Origin: a virus
DNA: 64,000 bases
Virus record (IMG/VR): IMGVR_UViG_3300037189_012887
Coordinates: 86,649 to 150,648 of that record
Strand: one strand, 5' to 3'
A program made the position numbers and the translations under genes. The notes under the pieces are model-generated. The model searched no databases. It saw nothing but the letters and a program-made list of their open reading frames with translations, and was not told the origin of the DNA. Of this stretch, positions 28,632-36,808 are shown in pieces. Position 1 is the stretch's first letter. Every line of letters begins with the position of its first letter.

Positions 28632-29603
28632 ATGTCGACTATCAAGGTAACGGGTCTGCAGGTCAACGGTACGCTGACTGCGAATACCATAACGAACAGC
28701 AGGACAGGGACGTCGATCAACTCGACGATGCTGGTGTTCGGTAACAGCTCACTCACAGCCAACTACGCGGTCGTCAACTCCTCGTCTGTATCGGTCGGGA
28801 CTTCCGGCGCCAACACTATCTTGCAGGCAACCATCAGCGAGGGAAACATAACGGTCGGCGGCAACACCGTTACTTCTCTTCCGACAGGCAGCAGTGAGAT
28901 CTGCAACGTTCAGATCTTCACCGCGAACGGTACATGGACTAAGCCTTCATGGGCCACTACCGGCTACGAGCTGGTGTTCGTTCACATGTGGGGCGGCGGT
29001 GGCGGTAGCAATACTGGTGGTACTACTCTGAATGGTGGCGGAGGCGGGGCGTTCGTATACGGCATCTATATGGGAAGTCAGGTCAACTCAACCGCTAACG
29101 TAGTAGTAGGTCTTGGTGGAACTTTAGGCGTAAACGGTGGTAACAGCTCTTTCGCTAATAGCACTGGCGGTTTGCTAACCGCATACGGCGGAGGCGCTGC
29201 TAACACAACATCCAGCGGTGGCGGTGGCGGTTGGCTTGGCGTAGGAGCTCCTATTAATGGCGGTGGCCCGCTCGGTGGAAACTCTACAATCAATGCTTCC
29301 ACTTTTGGAGGAGGCGGAATGGGCGTTAACAGTCAAAATCCAGGATCTTCGATATATGGTGGTGGGGCAGGTGGTTATTTTAACAATACTGCGGGATCTT
29401 CAATATATGGTGGCGGTGGAGGTGGAGGTGCTAATGCATCAGGTAATGCTGGAATATCAATTTATGGTGGATTTGGAGCTAATTCTACAGTAGCTGCTGG
29501 TATTCCAGGTGGAGGAGGAGCTTTGGCAAATAGTACATTTGCAAACAACACAGCGGGTGCTCGCGGTGAAGTAAGAGTCTACACACTAAGGAAGACCGCA
29601 TGA
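28632..29603 (+). CDS. Gly-rich tail fibre adhesin, paralogue 1 (323 aa)
   Basis: A 323-residue protein. An N-terminal VTGLQVNGTLTANTI segment leads to the Gly-rich module FTANGTWTKPS...VFVHMWGGGGGS, with many GGGGG blocks and IYGGGAGG/IYGGGGGG repeats, and it ends GARGEVRVYTLRKTA. Gly-rich modules of this sort form receptor-binding tips, comparable to the polyglycine motifs of gp38 adhesins. Genes 30371 and 31368 share the same layout and ending. Codon use turns AT-rich from about 29310, suggesting that the tip was exchanged. A homing endonuclease gene lies directly downstream. Confidence 0.75.
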   Translation: MSTIKVTGLQVNGTLTANTITNSRTGTSINSTMLVFGNSSLTANYAVVNSSSVSVGTSGANTILQATISEGNITVGGNTVTSLPTGSSEICNVQIFTANGTWTKPSWATTGYELVFVHMWGGGGGSNTGGTTLNGGGGGAFVYGIYMGSQVNSTANVVVGLGGTLGVNGGNSSFANSTGGLLTAYGGGAANTTSSGGGGGWLGVGAPINGGGPLGGNSTINASTFGGGGMGVNSQNPGSSIYGGGAGGYFNNTAGSSIYGGGGGGGANASGNAGISIYGGFGANSTVAAGIPGGGGALANSTFANNTAGARGEVRVYTLRKTA

Positions 29604-29615
29604 AAATATACTTTT

Positions 29616-29623
29616 TATAAATA
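29616..29623 (+). promoter_or_regulatory. Late promoter TATAAATA of homing endonuclease gene 1
   Basis: A perfect late -10 element whose last four bases belong to the 5' arm of the hairpin at 29620-29643. A transcript starting about 6-7 bases downstream would lack that arm. Confidence 0.75.
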
Positions 29624-29643
29624 CTCTCAAATATAGGAGTATT
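29620..29643 (+). promoter_or_regulatory. RBS-sequestering hairpin before homing endonuclease gene 1
   Basis: Arms AATACTC (29620-29626) and GAGTATT (29637-29643) pair perfectly over seven bases. The SD GGAG at 29636-29639 is mostly inside the 3' arm, nine bases before ATG 29648. Read-through transcripts should hide the SD; late transcripts from the overlapping promoter should not. Confidence 0.7.
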
Positions 29644-29647
29644 ATCT

Positions 29648-30370
29648 ATGGAAAGTTACGGTTTCATTTATCTTTGGTATGATAGAAAACATAAAAGATA
29701 TTATGTCGGATGTCATTGGGGAAGAGAAGATGATGGGTATGTATGTAGCTCATACTGGATGATGCAAGCTTATAAACGTAGACCTGAAGACTTCAAACGT
29801 CGTATGCTAAAAACAAACATCTTAGACAGAACATGTCTTTTAGATGAAGAGTATAAGTTTCTGTCTCTTATAAAAAAAGAAGAGTTAGGTAAAAAATACT
29901 ATAACATACAAAATAATCACTTCGGTCATTGGTCAAATGATCCAAATAATAGAGACAACGCTATAGAAAAGATGAGACAAAAGCTCATCGGCAAGAGTCT
30001 ATCAGAAGAACACAAAAAGAAGATCAGTAAAAGTAATAAAGGAAAGAAGAAAGCTCCATTTACTGAAGATCATCGAAAGAATATAAGTATATCAGCTATT
30101 GGAAGAGTTCCAACGGAAGAGACACTTAAGAAAAGATCTATAGCTATGAAAGGTGAAAATAACCCTAATTGGGGTAAGAAGTTTACTGAAGAGCATAGAC
30201 ATAAGTTGTCTATAGCTAGAAGAAAAAGAGTCATCAGCGAAGAGACCAAACAAAAGACCAGAGAATCTATGAAGAAAGTAGTTCCTAGACGTGGTCATAA
30301 ACTGACTGAAGAACACAAGGCCAAGATTAGTCTTGGAATGAAGAAGAACAAAGAAAGTCTGAGTAACTAA
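29648..30370 (+). CDS. GIY-YIG homing endonuclease 1 (240 aa)
   Basis: A 240-residue protein. Residues 4-60 form a GIY-YIG-type nuclease (YGFIYLWYDRKHKRYYVGCHWG with RRPEDFKRR after it). Residues ~110-235 hold four or more NUMOD3-type DNA-binding repeats (LSEEHKKKISKSNKGK, FTEEHRHKLSIARR, LTEEHKAKISLG). It is free-standing, between two Gly-rich fibre paralogues, and is much more AT-rich than its neighbours, as expected for a recently acquired mobile gene. Its stop abuts the next ATG with no gap. Such enzymes cut an allele lacking the insert and promote their own copying. Confidence 0.9.
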   Translation: MESYGFIYLWYDRKHKRYYVGCHWGREDDGYVCSSYWMMQAYKRRPEDFKRRMLKTNILDRTCLLDEEYKFLSLIKKEELGKKYYNIQNNHFGHWSNDPNNRDNAIEKMRQKLIGKSLSEEHKKKISKSNKGKKKAPFTEDHRKNISISAIGRVPTEETLKKRSIAMKGENNPNWGKKFTEEHRHKLSIARRKRVISEETKQKTRESMKKVVPRRGHKLTEEHKAKISLGMKKNKESLSN

Positions 30371-31366
30371 ATGGGAACGATCAACGCAACTACCGTCTTC
30401 GCAGACGACTACCTAGTAGCAAACTCAATAGTAGTCGGTAACTCGACTAGCAACCAGACGATCTCTGCTAACTCGACTCGCTTCTCTGTAGGCTCTAACG
30501 TCGTCATCAACTCGACCGCGATCTCTGTAGGCAACTCGACTGTCAACTCGGTACTCACGTCTACTGGTCTGACCACTAACAGCATCACGATCAATGGTAC
30601 TACCTACACCACCTTAACCAAATATGGTAACGTATACAACTATCAGGTGTTTACTGCTAACGGCACTTGGACTAAACCCGCAGGTGCTGGTCCTAACGAC
30701 CTCGTCACAGTCATAGCTTGGGGCGGCGGTGGCGGTGGAACTAACATTCCGGCGCTTGACGCCGGCGGCGGGGGAGGTGGTGCCTGCGTTATAGTTAACT
30801 TACTGGCCTCACAGTGCAACTCGGTCTGCAACGTAGTGGTCGGACTCGGCGGGACAGGTGGCGCTTCGAGCGCCAACGGAGCGAACGGAACTTCCTCTAT
30901 ATTCTATGCAAACTCAACCGTTCCAATTACGATAACATCATACGGTGGAGGTGGGTCTTTTGCTAACGCTTCTCTAGCAGTTGGTGGTCCAGGTGGAGGC
31001 TGGTTTGGACAAGGAGTCTTAAACGGCAACGGCGGCGGTCCCCTAGGCGGCACGATCGGCAATCCTGGATCTAGTTCTACTTTCGGCGGCGGCGGCGGGG
31101 CTAACTCAGCAGCTGGCGGTGATGCATGGGGCGGTTCTTCGGTATACGGAGGTGGTGGAGGCGGTAAGTTTACCTTTGGAGGCGGTGGAAACAGCGTCTT
31201 CGGGGGCGGTGGCGGTAGCTACCAAGGCTTAGGCGGGGTCTCTATCTTTGGTGGACAGGGAGGAAACGCAACTAATAGCTCAACTGCTCCTGGCGGCGGA
31301 GGCGGCGCTGGTTCGGGAAATGGTGCTCGCGGAGAAGTACGCGTCTGGGTTCAGAAGGTAGGCTAA
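30371..31366 (+). CDS. Gly-rich tail fibre adhesin, paralogue 2 (331 aa)
   Basis: A 331-residue protein. The N-terminal ~75 residues contain SVGNSTVNSV-type repeats like those of the giant fibre at 21328. They are followed by FTANGTWTKPAG, VIAWGGGGGG and a Gly-rich domain with SVYGGGGGGK and SVFGGGGGSY repeats, ending GARGEVRVWVQKVG. The shared phrases LLASQCNSVCNVVVG with the next gene show recent duplication. The start directly follows the stop of homing endonuclease 1, so its original promoter and leader have probably been displaced. A receptor-binding role is inferred. Confidence 0.75.
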   Translation: MGTINATTVFADDYLVANSIVVGNSTSNQTISANSTRFSVGSNVVINSTAISVGNSTVNSVLTSTGLTTNSITINGTTYTTLTKYGNVYNYQVFTANGTWTKPAGAGPNDLVTVIAWGGGGGGTNIPALDAGGGGGGACVIVNLLASQCNSVCNVVVGLGGTGGASSANGANGTSSIFYANSTVPITITSYGGGGSFANASLAVGGPGGGWFGQGVLNGNGGGPLGGTIGNPGSSSTFGGGGGANSAAGGDAWGGSSVYGGGGGGKFTFGGGGNSVFGGGGGSYQGLGGVSIFGGQGGNATNSSTAPGGGGGAGSGNGARGEVRVWVQKVG

Positions 31367-31367
31367 C

Positions 31368-32306
31368 ATGATAAACTTAAATGTAAGCAACTCAAGCGTA
31401 TCAAACGCGATAGTGACTCAGTCAGTCACCGTCAACAGCGTATACATCGACGACTCGCTAACGGTAGGCGCAGTCTCAGTCAACTCTTCACAGATCACCG
31501 TAGGTTCTTCGGTCGCTAACTCTTCTGTGTTCTCTGTACCACAGCTGACTCTAGGTGGAGTCGCTTGGATTGGTAGTTCATATGGTGCGATCGTCAACAC
31601 TCAGATCTTCACGGCCAACGGTACGTGGACAAACCCAATATCAAACTCTTCACTGGGTCTTACTGGCAGTGAGCAGGTCTTAGTCATGATGTGGGGTGGC
31701 GGCGGAGGTGGCTATAACGCAAGTGGTCCTGCAGGTGCTGCGGGCGCCGGCGGTGCGTGTGTTGTTGTAAACTTACTGGCGTCTCAGTGTAATTCCGTGT
31801 GTAACGTCGTAGTTGGAGCTGGAGGTGGCGCCAATACAAATGGAAGTAATAGTATATTTTACGCTAATAGCAGTGTTCCAATAACTATAACCGCTTACGG
31901 TGGTGGTGCTGCTATAAGTGGCGTTGGCGGTGGCGGCGGAGGATGGTTTGGTGTCGGATCTGCTGGAACTGGCGGTGGACCTCTAGGCGGAGCTACTGGA
32001 AGTCCTGGCGGTGTATCTACGTTTGGAGGCGGCGGAGGAGGTGGATCTACTGGAGCTGTTGCAGGGGGGAGTTCAGTGTATGGAGGCGGAGGTGGCGCGA
32101 GAGACTCTGCTGCTGGTGGTTCATCAATATATGGCGGTGCTGGCGGTACAAGAGCATTAGCAGTAGCTAATTCTGTTTTTGGCGGAAATGGTGCTAATAA
32201 CACAACAGCTGCAACTGCACCAGGAGGCGGTGGCGGTGCGGGCGCAGACGTAACCACTTACATTGCAGGAGCGCGCGGTGAGGTCCGCGTCTGGGTGATC
32301 AAGTGA
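31368..32306 (+). CDS. Gly-rich tail fibre adhesin, paralogue 3 (312 aa)
   Basis: A 312-residue protein with the layout of paralogues 1 and 2: Asn/Ser-rich N-terminus, FTANGTWTNP, MMWGGGGGGY, the LLASQCNSVCNVVVG block, Gly-rich repeats SVYGGGGGAR and SIYGGAGGTR, and the ending GARGEVRVWVIK. The stretch 31800-32220 is more AT-rich than the N-terminal part, again pointing to exchange of the tip. It is the last fibre gene. A 90-base gap with a late promoter separates it from the neck genes. Confidence 0.75.
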   Translation: MINLNVSNSSVSNAIVTQSVTVNSVYIDDSLTVGAVSVNSSQITVGSSVANSSVFSVPQLTLGGVAWIGSSYGAIVNTQIFTANGTWTNPISNSSLGLTGSEQVLVMMWGGGGGGYNASGPAGAAGAGGACVVVNLLASQCNSVCNVVVGAGGGANTNGSNSIFYANSSVPITITAYGGGAAISGVGGGGGGWFGVGSAGTGGGPLGGATGSPGGVSTFGGGGGGGSTGAVAGGSSVYGGGGGARDSAAGGSSIYGGAGGTRALAVANSVFGGNGANNTTAATAPGGGGGAGADVTTYIAGARGEVRVWVIK

Positions 32307-32369
32307 AATATATACTTTAAATGAAAATTGCAGGCTCTTTGAAACAGTATTTTGCTAACCAAGTAAGCC

Positions 32370-32377
32370 TATAAATA
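32370..32377 (+). promoter_or_regulatory. Late promoter TATAAATA before gp13
   Basis: A perfect late -10 element in the 90-base gap after the fibre cluster, 20 bases before ATG 32397, with SD AGGAG at 32386-32390. It should drive gp13-gp17. Confidence 0.75.
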
Positions 32378-32396
32378 GCTAAAATAGGAGTTACCC

Positions 32397-33137
32397 ATGG
32401 CGATACCCAACAGCCGCTCGTCTTTCAAGGAGTACTGCCTGCGCAAGCTAGGTAAGCCCGTCATCGAGATCAACGTCGACGACGACCAAGTAGACGACCG
32501 CATCGACGAGGCGCTGCTGTACTTTGCCGACTACCACTTCGATGGTACAGACAAGACGTACTACAAGTACCCGATCACGCAGCAGGACATGGCTAACAAG
32601 TACATCCAGCTGCCGGACAACATCATCGGTGCCGTGAACATCTTCGACGTCGGCGACGCCATGAACACCAACAACCTGTTCAACATCCGCTACCAGATCG
32701 CCCTCAACGACCTCTACACGCTCACGTCGGTCTCGATGGTGCCCTACGTCATGGCCCTCACCCACGTCCAGTTCCTTGAGCAGATCCTCGTCGGCAAGCA
32801 GCCCATCCGCTACAACCGCCACGTCAACAAGCTCTACATCGACATGGACTGGACCAAGCTACAGGTAGGCAACTACCTAATCGTCGAGTGCTATCAGGTA
32901 ATCGACCCCGACGTCTACACAAAGACATGGGGCGACCGCTGGCTCGCTCGCTACGCCACCTGCATCATCAAGCAGCAGTGGGGCGAGAACATCAAGAAGT
33001 ATCAGGGCATGCAGCTTCCAGGCGGAATGACATTCAACGGTCAGAAGATCTACGACGAGGCCATCGAGGAGAGGGCGGCGCTCGAGAAGGAGATGATCGA
33101 GAGCTACAGCATCCCAGTCTCAGACATGATCTACTGA
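32397..33137 (+). CDS. gp13: Neck protein gp13
   Basis: A 246-residue protein. The opening SSFKEYCLRKLGKPVIEINV followed by DDQVDDRIDEALLYFADYH is characteristic of gp13 in T4-like phages. gp13 (309 residues in T4) forms the neck ring below the portal after packaging and prepares the head for the tail. It is the first gene of a compact block (13-14-15-16-17) and has its own perfect late promoter. The first half is unusually rich in GC-ending codons compared with the fibre genes upstream. Confidence 0.9.
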   Translation: MAIPNSRSSFKEYCLRKLGKPVIEINVDDDQVDDRIDEALLYFADYHFDGTDKTYYKYPITQQDMANKYIQLPDNIIGAVNIFDVGDAMNTNNLFNIRYQIALNDLYTLTSVSMVPYVMALTHVQFLEQILVGKQPIRYNRHVNKLYIDMDWTKLQVGNYLIVECYQVIDPDVYTKTWGDRWLARYATCIIKQQWGENIKKYQGMQLPGGMTFNGQKIYDEAIEERAALEKEMIESYSIPVSDMIY

Positions 33138-33138
33138 C

Positions 33139-33864
33139 ATGGCAACTAACTTCTTCTTCAACAACTTTAAGTCGTCTCAGGAACAGCTTCTCATCGAGAA
33201 TTTGATCATCGAGGCTATAAAAATTTACGGAGAAGACATGTACTATCTGCCTAGGACGCTAGGCAACCTAGACAAGATCTACGGCGCCGACGACTCTTCA
33301 AGCTATGACAAGGCAGTCTTGATCGAGATGTACATCAAGTCAGTCGACGGCTTCGGCGGCGACGGAAACTTCATGTCGAAGTTCGGTCTCGAGATCAGGG
33401 ACCAAGTGGTGTTCTCGGTCGCCAGAAGGGTGTTCAATGAGGAGGTCGCATCCCTCACCGCTCAGATCAGGCCTAACGAAGGCGACCTCATATACTTCCC
33501 ACTGAACAGCAAGTGCTTCCAGATCAAGTACGTCAACAAGTTCGAGATGTTCTACCAGCTCGGTGGACTCCAGACTTGGGAGCTTACGTGTGAGCTCTTT
33601 GAGTACTCAGGCGAGGTGTTCAACACCGGCATCTCTGAGATCGACAGCATCCAGGTCAAGTACAGCGAGAACATCTTTGACTACGAGATCCTCGACGAGG
33701 ACGGCGTGGCACTGGCTACTGAGGACCTCGACTACCTCGTCGTCGAGTCGTTCAATCCAGCTACCATCGACCCTCTCGCAGAAAATGACGAGATACAGAC
33801 ACAGTCAGATAAGTTCGTTGACTTCTCCGAACACGACCCATTCTCTGAGACAGGAACCTTCTGA
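33139..33864 (+). CDS. gp14: Neck protein gp14
   Basis: A 241-residue protein; T4 gp14 has 256. The N-terminus (NFFFNNFKSSQEQLLIENLIIEAI, then YGEDMYYLPR) and the motif FSVARRVFNEEV are typical of gp14, which joins gp13 in the neck and connects the head to the gp15-capped tail. The start follows the gp13 stop after one base, and the stop overlaps the gp15 ATG (TGATG). Confidence 0.9.
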   Translation: MATNFFFNNFKSSQEQLLIENLIIEAIKIYGEDMYYLPRTLGNLDKIYGADDSSSYDKAVLIEMYIKSVDGFGGDGNFMSKFGLEIRDQVVFSVARRVFNEEVASLTAQIRPNEGDLIYFPLNSKCFQIKYVNKFEMFYQLGGLQTWELTCELFEYSGEVFNTGISEIDSIQVKYSENIFDYEILDEDGVALATEDLDYLVVESFNPATIDPLAENDEIQTQSDKFVDFSEHDPFSETGTF

Positions 33865-34694
33865 TGTTCGGACAGTCATTCTACTTCAGCAGCATCAAGA
33901 AGTACGTCGTGCTATTCGGCACGCTCTTCAACGACATATACATCATCAGGACCAACAGCAGCACCGGAGACGAGACAGCGATACTCAAGGTCCCTCTGAC
34001 CTACGGACCACGCGACAAGATGCTCGCCCGAGTCGAGGCAGACCCCGACATCAGCCGTCCTACTGCCATCTCTCTTCCTACTATGACTTTCGAGCTCAAG
34101 AGGCTGAGCTACGACGGCAACAGGAAGCTGCCTACCATCAACACACGAGTCACCGCAAACAGCACGACTGCCGACTCAGTAAACTACCAGTACAATCCGG
34201 TAGCCTATAACTTTGACTTCGAGCTGACTATCCTAGTAAAGAACGCTGAGGACGGGTCTAAGATAATCGAGCAGATCCTTCCGTTCTTTACTCCTGACTG
34301 GACAAGTACTGTTAAGCTCATCCCTGAAATGAACGTAGTCGTCGACATCCCAGTGATCCTGAACAACGTCACCCTCAACGACGTATACGACGGCGACTTC
34401 AAGCAGAGGAGGACTCTGACTTGGACCCTCGACTTCACGATGAAGGGCTACATCTATGGGCCTGTCAAGCAGCACAAGACCATCAAGTTCGCCAACACGA
34501 ACTTCTACATCGCGAACACCGCAAATATAGCGGACGCGGTCGGTAAGGTAGTCAGTCAAGTCTTTATCCAGACACAGCCTGGACTCACCGCCGACGGCAA
34601 GCCTACTTCTAACACCGCCAACTCAGTCGACCCTCACACGATCTTAGCGACCGACGACTTTGGATACGTCATCAGCGTGACGGAGGAACAATGA
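33864..34694 (+). CDS. gp15: Tail sheath stabiliser / tail terminator gp15
   Basis: A 276-residue protein; T4 gp15 has 272. The start MFGQSFYFSSIKKYVVLFG parallels T4 MFGYFYNSSFRRYATLMG. IIEQILPFFTPDW parallels T4 IVEQILPYFQPHF, and DGDFKQRRTLTWTLDF parallels DGDNLSRRRIEWSLTF. gp15 forms the hexameric ring capping the contracted-tail sheath and binds the neck. It overlaps gp14 and gp16 by 1 and 4 bases. Confidence 0.95.
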   Translation: MFGQSFYFSSIKKYVVLFGTLFNDIYIIRTNSSTGDETAILKVPLTYGPRDKMLARVEADPDISRPTAISLPTMTFELKRLSYDGNRKLPTINTRVTANSTTADSVNYQYNPVAYNFDFELTILVKNAEDGSKIIEQILPFFTPDWTSTVKLIPEMNVVVDIPVILNNVTLNDVYDGDFKQRRTLTWTLDFTMKGYIYGPVKQHKTIKFANTNFYIANTANIADAVGKVVSQVFIQTQPGLTADGKPTSNTANSVDPHTILATDDFGYVISVTEEQ

Positions 34695-35113
34695 GTGATG
34701 AGAAGAAAGACCCAATAGCAGACGCCTTTGGAATGATTCCAATGTCTACTTCGAGTCAGGTCTCTGAGATAATCGCCAAGGCACACAGCGACAGCGCCAA
34801 GGATGACTTTGAGACGGCGCGAGCAAACATCTACAAGGTGATCGAGGGTGGAGTCGAGGCTCTAGACCAGCTCGGTCAGATCGCCGACCAGTCACAGAAC
34901 CCTAGGGCGTACGAGGTCTACTCTACCCTGATGAAGACCATCGTCGACGCCAACAAGGACCTGCTCGACATACAGAAGAAGATCCGAGACCTCAGCGGCG
35001 CGGACACGCCCATCAACGCCGCGGCCAAGACCATAAACAATAACCTGTTCGTCGGCTCGACTGCCGAGCTTCAAAAAGTGATTGAGAACTTAAAGAATGG
35101 CGGAGCAGAGTAA
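34691..35113 (+). CDS. gp16: Small terminase subunit gp16
   Basis: A 140-residue protein, compared with 164 in T4. The conserved core PRAYEVYSTLMKTIVDANKDLL is the helical hairpin of T4-type small terminases (T4: [22 protein letters not shown]). gp16 forms a ring that regulates DNA recognition and the gp17 ATPase. The N-terminal DPIADAFGMIP segment is usual in the non-enteric T4-like group. The 17-base overlap with gp17 also occurs in T4 and suggests coupled translation. Confidence 0.9.
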   Translation: MSDEKKDPIADAFGMIPMSTSSQVSEIIAKAHSDSAKDDFETARANIYKVIEGGVEALDQLGQIADQSQNPRAYEVYSTLMKTIVDANKDLLDIQKKIRDLSGADTPINAAAKTINNNLFVGSTAELQKVIENLKNGGAE

Positions 35114-36737
35114 CATAACCTCGTTCAAGGGGTACAACGGCAACCCGAACATCAAGCGCTCGGGCATAGCCGTCGACTGGACTCCAGACCTAGTCAGCGA
35201 GTACATGAAGTGCTCACAGGACGTGGTGTACTTCACCGAGAAGTACATGAAGATCATCAACGTCGACAAGGGTCTCATCAGCTTCAAGCTATATCCTTAT
35301 CAAAAAGAAATGCTCAAGTCGATGGCCGACAACCGATACACGGTAATCGGTACGGCTCGTCAGGCCGGCAAGTCGACTACTACCTGCGCGTTCATCCTGT
35401 GGTACATCATCTTCCATGCAGAGAAGACCGTAGCCCTACTGGCCAACAAGGGCGATACCGCCCGAGAGATCCTAGGCAGGATCCAGCTGGCCTACCAGCA
35501 CCTTCCTAAGTGGCTCCAGCAGGGCGTCGTGGAGTGGAACAAGGGATCGTTTGAGCTTGAGAACAACTCGCGAGTCATCGCAGGAGCTACCTCTGCCGAC
35601 TCCATCCGCGGCTACTCCATCAACATGCTGTTCATCGACGAGGCAGCATTCATCGACAACTGGGATGAGTTCTTCACCTCGGTATTCCCGACCGTGTCTT
35701 CTGGTCAGACGACAAAGATCGTGCTCGTGTCTACTCCAAACGGGCTGAATCACTTCTACAAGACTTGGGTCGGAGCTGAGGAGGGCAGGAACGGCTACAA
35801 CCCGATCAAGGTAGTGTGGCAGGACGTTCCGGGGCGCGACGAAGAGTGGATGAAGAACACCCTCGCCGCTATGAACAACGACACCGAGAAGTTCGCACAG
35901 GAATACTGTGTCGAGTTCCTTGGTTCTTCCGGTACTCTAATCGACGGATGGAAGCTCAAGGAGCTGGTGTACCAGCAGCCCGTAGCATACCACGAGGGTC
36001 TGTACCAGTACAAGAGACCCGAACGAGGCAGGAACTACGTACTAGTAGTCGACGTCTCAAGGGGCAAGGGTCTCGACTACTCGGCTTTTCAAGTGATCGA
36101 CATCACAGGGATGCCCTATGAGCAGGTCTGCACCTACAGAAGCAACACCATCACTCCTATGGACTACGCCGACGTCGTCAACAGGATAGGTAAGATCTAC
36201 AACTCAGCTGGCGTGCTCGTCGAGATCAACGACATCGGAGAACAGGTATCCACCTCTCTGCAGTACGACTTTGAGTACGACAACCTCCTCTATACCGAGA
36301 GCTTCGGTAGGTCTGGAAAGAGGATCACTACCGGCTTCGGCGGAGGCAACGCCGACCGAGGAGTCAGGACCACTAAGTCGGTCAAGGCCATCGGCTGCTC
36401 GATGCTCAAGATGCTGGTAGAGCAGAACCAGCTCATCATCAACGACTTCAACACCATCAACGAGCTGTCCACTTTCTCGAGAAAGGCACAGTCCTACGAG
36501 GCCGAGGCAGGCTGTCACGACGACTTAGTCATGCCTCTGGTCTTGTTTGGATGGATGTCTGACCAGAACTACTTTAAAGACTTCACCAACATAAATACAC
36601 TGATGAAGCTTAGAGAAAAGTCTGATGAAGATCTCTTAAGTGAGCTGATGCCTTTTGGATTCATGGACTTTGGCTCTGAAGAGATTGACTCGAGAGAAGT
36701 CATCGACGGTGACGAAGGCAATTGGCTCCTCAGATAA
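35097..36737 (+). CDS. gp17: Large terminase subunit gp17
   Basis: A 546-residue packaging motor. The Walker A-type ATPase motif ARQAGKST is at 87-94 and Walker B MLFIDEAAF at 177-185. A coupling-motif STPNG lies near 210, and the RNase H-like nuclease domain begins at VLVVDVSRGKGLDYS (~316), with a further acidic LVEINDIG and a late CHDDLV motif. T4 gp17 has 610 residues. It translocates DNA into the prohead and cuts concatemers. The ATG lies within gp16. Confidence 0.97.
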   Translation: MAEQSNITSFKGYNGNPNIKRSGIAVDWTPDLVSEYMKCSQDVVYFTEKYMKIINVDKGLISFKLYPYQKEMLKSMADNRYTVIGTARQAGKSTTTCAFILWYIIFHAEKTVALLANKGDTAREILGRIQLAYQHLPKWLQQGVVEWNKGSFELENNSRVIAGATSADSIRGYSINMLFIDEAAFIDNWDEFFTSVFPTVSSGQTTKIVLVSTPNGLNHFYKTWVGAEEGRNGYNPIKVVWQDVPGRDEEWMKNTLAAMNNDTEKFAQEYCVEFLGSSGTLIDGWKLKELVYQQPVAYHEGLYQYKRPERGRNYVLVVDVSRGKGLDYSAFQVIDITGMPYEQVCTYRSNTITPMDYADVVNRIGKIYNSAGVLVEINDIGEQVSTSLQYDFEYDNLLYTESFGRSGKRITTGFGGGNADRGVRTTKSVKAIGCSMLKMLVEQNQLIINDFNTINELSTFSRKAQSYEAEAGCHDDLVMPLVLFGWMSDQNYFKDFTNINTLMKLREKSDEDLLSELMPFGFMDFGSEEIDSREVIDGDEGNWLLR

Positions 36738-36749
36738 GAAGCACAAACC

Positions 36750-36757
36750 CATAAATA
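36750..36757 (+). promoter_or_regulatory. Candidate late promoter CATAAATA before gp18
   Basis: An ATAAATA core in the gap between terminase and sheath genes, 51 bases before ATG 36809. A strong SD (AAAGGAGA) precedes the start. Sheath is needed in large amounts, so a dedicated promoter is expected here. Confidence 0.6.
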
Positions 36758-36808
36758 CATCAAAGCTTCTCGCAATAATATCTTTCGGAGTCATGAAAGG
36801 AGACAAAC

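Noticed and set aside
32307-32369. Possible small gene in the gap before gp13
   Set aside because: Only a very short frame from an ATG near 32321 without SD; the gap is adequately explained by the late promoter and leader.
33563-34210. 215-codon + strand frame overlapping gp14 and gp15
   Set aside because: Frame shadow rich in Ser/Arg/Gln with no SD; both underlying genes are secure.
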